Assembly: GCA_041627475.1 (NCBI GenBank)
Contig: JBFKQZ010000161.1
Location: 1-7,409, forward strand
Source of the DNA: JBFGFG01 sp041627475
Lineage (GTDB): Bacteria > Actinomycetota > Nitriliruptoria > Nitriliruptorales > Nitriliruptoraceae
Length of the DNA stretch: 7,409 nucleotides
Reading direction: 5' to 3'
The notes beneath the pieces are model-generated. The model saw only the letters and a program-made list of their open reading frames with translations, did no database searches and was not told the DNA's origin. Positions within the stretch are counted from its first letter, which is position 1, and each line of letters starts with the position of its first letter. A program made the position numbers and the translations under genes. Shown here piece after piece: positions 1 through 4,522 of the stretch.

Positions 1-360
1 CTGGCCGCGCGGGAGGCGATCACGCACCCTGCGATCCGCGGTCGCATCGAGGCACGGCTCGCGATGCACCGCGAGGCGGACGACGGCCGGGTCGTCGTGC
101 TCGACCACCCCCTCCTCGTCGAGACCGGGCTCGCCGATGACCTCGAGGTGGTGGTCGTCGTCACGGCCCCCGAGGGGCTCCGCGTGCAGCGCCTTGCGGA
201 GGGTCGCGACATCGACCCTGAAGACGCCAGGGCCAGGATGCGGAACCAGACGGGCGACGAGGAGCGCCGTGCCGCCGCCACGCACGTCGTGGTCAACGAC
301 GGCGACCTCGACGAGCTGCGCGCCCGTGTGGCCGAGGTCTGGGCGTCCGTGACCGGCTGA
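1..360 (+). CDS. coaE: Dephospho-CoA kinase, C-terminal part (5' end outside window)
   Basis: CoaE phosphorylates the 3'-hydroxyl of dephospho-CoA with ATP, the last step of coenzyme A synthesis, in the cytoplasm. Reading frame 1 is open from base 1 and gives 119 residues. Visible family landmarks are an ITHP segment near residues 7-10, a VVVLDHPLLVETG block at about 30-42, a hydrophobic strand ending in VTAPE, the RVQRLAEGRD segment with arginines of the lid region, a Q-T-G-D-EERR stretch, and the closing VVNDGDLDELRARV helix. The N-terminal P-loop lies upstream and is not visible. The protein ends at the usual kinase C terminus, so it lacks the extra C-terminal GrpB-like domain found in mycobacterial CoaE. 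A gene order of coaE then uvrB fits other actinobacteria. Identification is by recognised motifs and is strong. Confidence 0.93.
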   Translation: MAAREAITHPAIRGRIEARLAMHREADDGRVVVLDHPLLVETGLADDLEVVVVVTAPEGLRVQRLAEGRDIDPEDARARMRNQTGDEERRAAATHVVVNDGDLDELRARVAEVWASVTG

Positions 361-375
361 GCCGACGGCTACGCT
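349..375 (+). promoter_or_regulatory. Candidate promoter for the small membrane peptide
   Basis: A TACGCT hexamer at 370-375 fits the TAnnnT form of an actinobacterial -10 box and lies 33 nt before the ATG at 409. A possible -35, GTGACC at 349-354, matches TTGACA at four of six positions, but the spacer is only 15 nt, shorter than usual. It would overlap the end of coaE. Similar hexamers precede uvrB and the thioredoxin-fold gene at similar distances, which raises its credibility. This is inference from pattern only. Confidence 0.3.
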
Positions 376-408
376 GCCTCCGCCGCACCACGACCACGGG
401 AAGCATCG

Positions 409-513
409 ATGGACAACGACCGCACCGCCTGGATCCTCGTCGCATTCATGGTGATCACGTTCATCGCCTTCGCCGCCGGCATCATCGCGATCGCGTTCTG
501 GGACTTCGCCTGA
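409..513 (+). CDS. Small single-pass membrane peptide, 34 residues, function unknown
   Basis: The ORF begins with ATG at 409 and stops with TGA at 511-513. A purine-rich GGGAAG (398-403) lies 5 nt before the ATG and could act as the ribosome binding site. The peptide has a short polar N terminus (MDNDRTA), then one hydrophobic stretch from about Trp8 to Phe31 rich in Ile, Ala, Phe and Val, and ends in WDFA. This is the pattern of a small integral membrane protein with its N terminus probably in the cytoplasm. It lies 48 nt after coaE and 106 nt before the lipoprotein start. No family is recognised and no function is proposed. In GC-rich DNA, an uninterrupted run of hydrophobic codons right after a plausible start and ribosome binding site is suggestive, but a chance ORF cannot be excluded at this length. 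Confidence 0.55.
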   Translation: MDNDRTAWILVAFMVITFIAFAAGIIAIAFWDFA

Positions 514-568
514 CCGCATCGTCACGCGGGACGACTCGCGGGCCCGGACGAGACGTGTGAGTCGACGG

Positions 569-596
569 GGTGTCGGGACAGGTGTCGGGCGACACC
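569..596. promoter_or_regulatory. Inverted repeat with extra half-site in the lipoprotein leader
   Basis: GGTGTCG (581-587), a 2-nt centre GG, and CGACACC (590-596) form a perfect 7+7 inverted repeat. A further copy of the left arm, within GGTGTCGGG, lies at 569-577, with the same nine bases repeated at 581-589, 12 bp apart. This resembles a transcription factor operator with an accessory half-site one helical turn away. It ends 23 nt before the preferred GTG start at 620. In RNA the same bases could form a 6-bp stem with a GGGC tetraloop near the ribosome binding site. The regulator is not known. If translation began at GTG 557 the repeat would be coding, which is thought less likely. Confidence 0.4.
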
Positions 597-610
597 ACTC
601 CGCGACCCAT

Positions 611-614
611 GAGG
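611..614 (+). promoter_or_regulatory. Ribosome binding site that sets the lipoprotein start
   Basis: GAGG at 611-614 lies 5 nt before the GTG at 620. The GTG at 557 has no comparable purine-rich site, and the TTG at 632 also lacks one. The site therefore supports GTG 620 as the start. Confidence 0.5.
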
Positions 615-619
615 CACAC

Positions 620-1717
620 GTGCCACACGGCTTGCACAGACGAACGACCACGACCGTCGCACTCGCCACGACGATCGGACTGGCCCTGGCCGGCTGCACT
701 GGCGCAGGCACGAACGAGGCGTCCGGCGGCAACGACGAGACGGTGGCCGAGCCAGCGACGCCGGCGGCCGCGTCCCCGTCGGTCCGGGGCGACGAACCGA
801 CGCGGGCCGCGTCCCCGTCGACCGAGGCCACGCCGGTGGCCGCGAGCATCGAGACGCCAGAACTCGACACACGCTGCGTCATCGAGCCGGCGCAGCTCGA
901 CGAGATCGCCGCGGTGCGCTATGCCGTGCCGGCGGACTGGAAGGTCGACGACCGCTGTGACGTCCTCGACCCGGACCTGGAGGAACTGCCCGACTCGACC
1001 GAGGTCGATGCTGCGATCTTCGTCAACGTGAGCGCTGGGGACTTCGACCAGAACGACGAGCAGTCGCCCGCTCAGCGTGACGTGACGACGTGGCTCGGGG
1101 CACGCGCCGGCTTCCCGGCCGTCCGGGCCACCTGGGTCGGCACCGGCGAGGCGATGTCCGAGGAGGGACGCCCCGGCACGACCTGGACCTACGACCTCGC
1201 ACCAGGGGCGGACGACCGAGGTGACGGCGGGATCCTGACGCTGTCGACCAGCGCCGTCGACGGTGAGGACGAGTACACGCTCGCCCAGGCAACGCTCGAT
1301 GCGATCGCCCAGACGGTCGTCATCGAGCCGCCGGCCGAGTCGCCCGCGTCCCGACCGGGGGAGACCGACGTCACCGTCCTGCGTACCGAGCTCGGCGGCA
1401 GCCCCTTCGCCGTCACCTACGACGGTGACTGCTTCTCGTACCGCCCGGGCGGTCCCAGCCACGAGGCGAGCGACGAGGTCTGCGATCTCGACCCGACCGC
1501 GGGTGCGGTGGTCGCGGCCCAGGTCGGCGACGCGGTCGTCGGACATGCCCCGCCAGCGACGATCGCGGTGCGGTCCGACGGATCGGCACCCCCGCACGGA
1601 CTTGCGGCAGCCATCGAGGGCGGGACGGTCTTCGCCTTGCCGGCGGCCGAGTTGCCGGCGTCCCTCACGGCGATCGGCCCTGGCGGCGAGGAGCTCGTCA
1701 CGGCCGACGTCGGCTGA
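620..1717 (+). CDS. Secreted lipoprotein of unknown function, two-part extracytoplasmic domain
   Basis: With the GTG start at 620 the product is 365 residues. The N terminus has His-Arg-Arg and a run of threonines, then a hydrophobic segment (VALATTIGLALAGC) ending in a lipobox, Leu-Ala-Gly-Cys, with the lipidated cysteine at residue 26. It should be exported by Sec or Tat and anchored to the outer face of the cytoplasmic membrane. Residues about 27-80 are a low-complexity Ala/Pro/Ser/Thr/Glu linker with a repeated AASPS unit. Two further segments follow. Residues about 83-245 contain a YAVPADWKVDD stretch with Cys86 and Cys113. Residues about 258-365 contain Cys271 and Cys288. Both cysteine pairs could form disulfides. 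The protein is acidic. I do not recognise a family. An alternative start at 557 (386 residues) is open but would give an unusually long n-region before the lipobox. The gene may be co-transcribed with the small membrane peptide, since no TA-containing -10 box is seen between them. Confidence 0.85.
   Translation: MPHGLHRRTTTTVALATTIGLALAGCTGAGTNEASGGNDETVAEPATPAAASPSVRGDEPTRAASPSTEATPVAASIETPELDTRCVIEPAQLDEIAAVRYAVPADWKVDDRCDVLDPDLEELPDSTEVDAAIFVNVSAGDFDQNDEQSPAQRDVTTWLGARAGFPAVRATWVGTGEAMSEEGRPGTTWTYDLAPGADDRGDGGILTLSTSAVDGEDEYTLAQATLDAIAQTVVIEPPAESPASRPGETDVTVLRTELGGSPFAVTYDGDCFSYRPGGPSHEASDEVCDLDPTAGAVVAAQVGDAVVGHAPPATIAVRSDGSAPPHGLAAAIEGGTVFALPAAELPASLTAIGPGGEELVTADVG
766..820 (+). repeat. 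16-bp direct repeat in the lipoprotein linker
   Basis: GGCCGCGTCCCCGTCG occurs at 766-781 and again at 805-820, a period of 39 bp or 13 codons. The copies are in frame and encode the AASPS unit twice. This is typical of a linker that grows or shrinks by short repeat duplication, and it marks residues about 50-67 as disordered spacer. Confidence 0.7.
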
Positions 1718-1736
1718 CCACGCACCAGCCCACGTG

Positions 1737-1762
1737 GCCCCGGCCCTGTCACAGGCCGGGGC
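1737..1762. terminator. 9-bp GC-rich inverted repeat between lipoprotein gene and uvrB
   Basis: GCCCCGGCC (1737-1745) and GGCCGGGGC (1754-1762) are perfectly complementary with an 8-nt loop, CTGTCACA. It starts 20 nt after the lipoprotein stop, so a terminator hairpin is the simplest reading. No T-tract follows, which is common for actinobacterial terminators but weakens the call. It also abuts the candidate uvrB -10 box and covers where the -35 should be, so it may instead, or also, be a protein-binding operator. Confidence 0.55.
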
Positions 1763-1768
1763 TACCGT
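1763..1768 (+). promoter_or_regulatory. Candidate -10 box for uvrB
   Basis: TACCGT at 1763-1768 fits TAnnnT and lies 25 nt before the uvrB ATG. No good -35 is seen 16-18 nt upstream, because that region is the inverted repeat at 1737-1762. No actinobacterial LexA box (GAAC-N4-GTTC type) is visible in this spacer, so SOS control through LexA is not supported. Confidence 0.3.
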
Positions 1769-1793
1769 GATCCAGCCCCCTCCCGAGGACCCC

Positions 1794-3818
1794 ATGCCCG
1801 AGTTCCGCGTCGTCTCCGACTTCTCGCCCGCCGGTGACCAGCCGGCGGCGATCGACGGCATCGTCGAGTCCTTCGAGGGGGGCGAGAAGGCCGTGACGCT
1901 GCTGGGCGCGACGGGGACGGGCAAGACCTTCACGGCGGCCAAGGCACTCGAGCGCCTGCAGCGACCAGCACTCGTGATGGCGCCGAACAAGACGCTCGCC
2001 GCGCAGCTGGCGAACGAGTTCCGCGAGTTCCTGCCCGACAACGCGGTCGAGTACTTCGTCTCGTACTACGACTACTACCAGCCCGAGGCGTACATCCCCT
2101 CCAGCGACACGTACATCGAGAAGGACTCGTCGATCAACGACGAGATCGACCGGCTCCGCCACCGCGCCACCGCCGCCCTCTTCTCGCGTCGCGACGTCGT
2201 GGTCGTGGCATCGGTGTCGTGCATCTACGGCCTGGGCAACCCGGCCGAGTGGGAGGACCACGTCCTGTTCCTCAAGCACGGCGAGGAGGCTGGCCTGGAG
2301 GCCTCGGTCCGCAAGCTCGTGGACCTCCAGTACGACCGCAACGACATGAACCTCGTCCGCGGCTCGTTCCGCGTCCGCGGCGACACGCTCGAGGTCTTCC
2401 CGTCCGACGGCGAGCTCGCCGTCCGCATCGAGTTCTTCGGCGACGAGGTCGACCGGATCACCCGCGTCGACACCCTCACGGGCGAGGTCAGCGACCCGCT
2501 GCAGGACTTCGCGGTCTACCCGGCCTCGCACTACGTCTCGGGCCGCGAGGCCATCGACCGGGCGACGACGTCGATCCAGGCCGAGCTCGAGGAGCGCCTC
2601 GAGGAGCTCCAGACCGAGAACAAGATGCTTGAGGCGCAGCGCCTCCGGATGCGCACGAACTACGACCTGGAGATGATCCGCGAGGTCGGGACCTGCAACG
2701 GCATCGAGAACTACTCACGCCACTTCGACGGTCGCGCACCGGGAGAGCCGCCGTTCACGCTGCTGGACTACTTCCCGGACGACTTCGTCGTGTTCATGGA
2801 CGAGTCGCACGTGACGGTGCCGCAGGTCGGGGGGATGTACGAGGGGGACCGGTCGCGCAAGGACGTCCTGGTCGACCACGGGTTCCGGCTCCCGTCGGCG
2901 CGCGACAACCGGCCGCTGACCTTCGACGAGTTCCTGCAGCGCATCGGGCAGCGGCTGTTCATCTCGGCCACGCCGGGACCGTACGAGCGCCGTGAGTCCT
3001 CCACGATCGTCGAGCAGATCATCCGCCCCACCGGCCTCGTCGACCCGCACGTCGAGGTGCGCCAGACCAAGGGGCAGATCGACGACCTCATGGAGGAGAT
3101 CCGCCAGCGCGAGGACGCGGGGGAGCGGGTCCTGGTCACCACGCTGACCAAGAAGATGGCCGAGGACCTGACCGACTACCTCCTCGAGAACGGGGTGAAG
3201 GTCCGCTACCTGCACTCCGACATCTCGACGGTCGAACGCGTCGAGATCCTGCGCCAGCTCCGACTCGGCGAGTTCGACGTCCTGGTCGGCATCAACCTCC
3301 TGCGGGAGGGGCTCGACCTGCCCGAGGTGTCGCTCGTCGCGATCCTCGACGCCGACAAGCAGGGCTTCCTCCGCTCGCCGACGTCGCTGATCCAGACGAT
3401 CGGGCGTGCGGCCCGCAACGTCAACGGTGAGGTCGTGATGTACGCCGACGAGATCACCGACGCCATGCGGACCGCGCTGGACGAGACCGAACGCCGACGT
3501 GACATCCAGCTCGCCTACAACGAGGAGCACGGCATCGACCCGCAGACCATCCGCAAGCGGGTGGGAGACATCATCGAGGCGGTCCGCGCCGAGGAGAAGG
3601 GCGAGCGCTACGAGCCCGTCGCGCAGTCGATCTCGCGCGATCTCGACCTCAGTGCGGGGGAGATCCCGACCGAGGAGCTCGCGGCGCTCATCCAGCGGCT
3701 CGAGGAGGAGATGCACGAGGCCGCGGCCGAGCTGCGCTTCGAGTACGCAGCACGACTCCGCGACGAGATCGGCGACCTGAAGCGCGAACTCCGCGACATG
3801 CGCGAAGCGGGCGTCTGA
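1794..3818 (+). CDS. uvrB: UvrABC system protein B (excinuclease subunit, damage-verifying helicase)
   Basis: UvrB takes damaged DNA from UvrA, verifies the lesion with its beta-hairpin and ATP-driven helicase fold, and recruits UvrC for incision in nucleotide excision repair. The 674 residues match the usual family length. Visible landmarks in order: SDFSPAGDQPAAI near residue 8; Walker A GATGTGKT at 38-45; the APNKTLAAQL motif at 63-72; the tyrosine-rich beta-hairpin region SYYDYYQPEAYIP at 90-102; DESH at 336-339 (Walker B); the helicase C-terminal domain with GINLLREGLDLPEVSLVAILDADK; motif VI QTIGRAARN at 534-542; and a C-terminal UVR domain at about 628-663, the UvrC-binding coiled-coil hairpin. 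ATG 1794 is chosen because GAGGA (1785-1789) lies 4 nt before it and MPEFRVVSDFSPAGDQP is the normal family N terminus. The open frame continues upstream to 1263, but that part overlaps the lipoprotein gene and has shadow composition. No key residue is missing. Confidence 0.99.
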   Translation: MPEFRVVSDFSPAGDQPAAIDGIVESFEGGEKAVTLLGATGTGKTFTAAKALERLQRPALVMAPNKTLAAQLANEFREFLPDNAVEYFVSYYDYYQPEAYIPSSDTYIEKDSSINDEIDRLRHRATAALFSRRDVVVVASVSCIYGLGNPAEWEDHVLFLKHGEEAGLEASVRKLVDLQYDRNDMNLVRGSFRVRGDTLEVFPSDGELAVRIEFFGDEVDRITRVDTLTGEVSDPLQDFAVYPASHYVSGREAIDRATTSIQAELEERLEELQTENKMLEAQRLRMRTNYDLEMIREVGTCNGIENYSRHFDGRAPGEPPFTLLDYFPDDFVVFMDESHVTVPQVGGMYEGDRSRKDVLVDHGFRLPSARDNRPLTFDEFLQRIGQRLFISATPGPYERRESSTIVEQIIRPTGLVDPHVEVRQTKGQIDDLMEEIRQREDAGERVLVTTLTKKMAEDLTDYLLENGVKVRYLHSDISTVERVEILRQLRLGEFDVLVGINLLREGLDLPEVSLVAILDADKQGFLRSPTSLIQTIGRAARNVNGEVVMYADEITDAMRTALDETERRRDIQLAYNEEHGIDPQTIRKRVGDIIEAVRAEEKGERYEPVAQSISRDLDLSAGEIPTEELAALIQRLEEEMHEAAAELRFEYAARLRDEIGDLKRELRDMREAGV

Positions 3819-3825
3819 CCAGGGA

Positions 3826-3843
3826 CGACGCTGGACGGCGTCG
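3826..3843. terminator. Short hairpin just after uvrB
   Basis: CGACGC (3826-3831) and GCGTCG (3838-3843) pair as a 6-bp stem with a 6-nt loop, starting 8 nt after the uvrB stop. No T-tract follows. It could be a weak terminator, but a 6-bp GC stem is not rare in DNA of this composition. Confidence 0.3.
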
Positions 3844-3908
3844 CCGCTCGGTTGCGTGACCTCCGGCCACGCGGCCCTCGCTTGCTCCTTGCCAGCCCCG
3901 CCCCTGCG

Positions 3909-3924
3909 CAGACGCGGGCGTCTG
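3909..3924. repeat. Short hairpin upstream of the thioredoxin-fold gene
   Basis: CAGACG (3909-3914), loop CGGG, and CGTCTG (3919-3924) form a perfect 6-bp inverted repeat. Its right arm overlaps the candidate -35 region of the downstream gene. It may be the end of a terminator region, an operator, or chance. Confidence 0.35.
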
Positions 3925-3952
3925 ACGGTCGGCCGGTCGGGATAGTTACGGT
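3922..3952 (+). promoter_or_regulatory. Candidate promoter of the thioredoxin-fold gene
   Basis: CTGACG (3922-3927) matches TTGACA at four positions and TACGGT (3947-3952) fits TAnnnT, with a 19-nt spacer. The -10 lies 27 nt before the ATG at 3980, leaving a short leader. This 161-bp spacer also includes the AT-richest short stretch nearby (GATAGTTACGG, 3941-3951), as expected for a promoter melting region. Confidence 0.4.
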
Positions 3953-3979
3953 TCGAGGCAACAACGTGAGGACGAGAGC

Positions 3980-4522
3980 ATGGCCGTGAACTCGCAGATG
4001 GTGCCGCTGGGCACCCCCGCGCCGGACTTCGACCTGCCGACGATCGACGGCGGGAAGGTGGCGCTGGCCGACCTCGAGGCGCCGGTCGTGTGCGTGCTGT
4101 TCGTCTGCAACCACTGCCCCTACGTCAAGCACGTCGAGGAGGAGCTCGGCCGCATCGCGCGCGAGGTCGAGGACGTCGACTTCGTGGCGATCTGCCCCAA
4201 CGACACCGACGTCTACCCGGACGACGGCGCCGACGGACTGCGTGAGCAGGCAGCGCGGGCGGGCTGGGAGTTCCCCTACGCGATGGACGCCGACTCGTCG
4301 GTCGCACGCGCCTACAACGCCGCGTGCACGCCGGACTTCTTCGTCTACGGCCCCGAACGCGAGCTCGTCTACCGCGGTGCCATGGACGCGTCGTCGCCGG
4401 GCAACGACGAGCCGAACGACGGCCACGAGCTGCGTGAGGCGCTGCGGCTGGCGGTCATCGGCAACCCGGTGCCCGAGCCGCACCGACCCTCGATGGGCTG
4501 CTCGATCAAGTGGGCTGACTGA
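3980..4522 (+). CDS. Thioredoxin-fold (redoxin/AhpC-TSA-like) protein with CNHC active site
   Basis: A soluble 180-residue protein of the thioredoxin superfamily, probably a cytoplasmic thiol-disulfide oxidoreductase or thiol peroxidase-like reductase. No signal peptide is present. Residues 9-20 (PLGTPAPDFDLP) are the usual redoxin N-terminal strand, and the hydrophobic strand VVCVLFVCNHCPYVKH carries a Cys43-Asn-His-Cys46 active site at the start of a helix. Cys-Thr-Pro-Asp at 116-119 has the cis-proline (Pro118) expected opposite the active site. The tail PSMGCSIKW has Cys174, a C-terminal segment I recall as conserved in this subgroup. The CNHCPYVKH form marks a widespread but poorly characterised branch, distinct from classical CGPC thioredoxin; its physiological substrate is not known to me. 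ATG 3980 is supported by GAGGA at 3968-3972 with a 7-nt spacer. It appears to be transcribed alone, and its 3' end overlaps the convergent molybdoenzyme gene by 17 bp. Confidence 0.9.
   Translation: MAVNSQMVPLGTPAPDFDLPTIDGGKVALADLEAPVVCVLFVCNHCPYVKHVEEELGRIAREVEDVDFVAICPNDTDVYPDDGADGLREQAARAGWEFPYAMDADSSVARAYNAACTPDFFVYGPERELVYRGAMDASSPGNDEPNDGHELREALRLAVIGNPVPEPHRPSMGCSIKWAD

Larger units (their letters stand above)
3807..3926 (+). repeat. 13-bp direct repeat flanking the uvrB downstream spacer
   Basis: GCGGGCGTCTGAC occurs at 3807-3819, covering the last codons and stop of uvrB, and again at 3914-3926. The copies are 107 bp apart. The second copy carries the right arm of the 3909-3924 hairpin. 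It may mark a small duplication of the uvrB 3' end or be coincidence. Confidence 0.5.

Noticed and set aside
539..546. CGGGCCCG palindrome in the leader between the small peptide and the lipoprotein
   Set aside because: An 8-bp GC palindrome is expected by chance in DNA of this composition, and the flanking bases do not extend the symmetry cleanly.
557..619. GTG 557 as lipoprotein start
   Set aside because: It would give a 21-residue longer n-region before the lipobox and has no good ribosome binding site; GTG 620 has GAGG 5 nt upstream. It is not fully excluded.
1263..1793. Upstream extension of the uvrB frame
   Set aside because: The extra residues are Arg/Ser/Pro-rich, overlap the lipoprotein gene, and match nothing in UvrB, while ATG 1794 has a ribosome binding site and the normal family N terminus.
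1718..1793. LexA/SOS box upstream of uvrB
   Set aside because: No GAAC-N4-GTTC type palindrome is present; the only palindrome is the GC-rich 1737-1762 repeat.
482..2041. 519-codon open frame on the minus strand opposite the lipoprotein and uvrB start
   Set aside because: It is the shadow of real + strand genes in high-GC DNA: Arg/Gly/Val-rich composition, no motif, no ribosome binding site, and it covers well-supported uvrB coding sequence.
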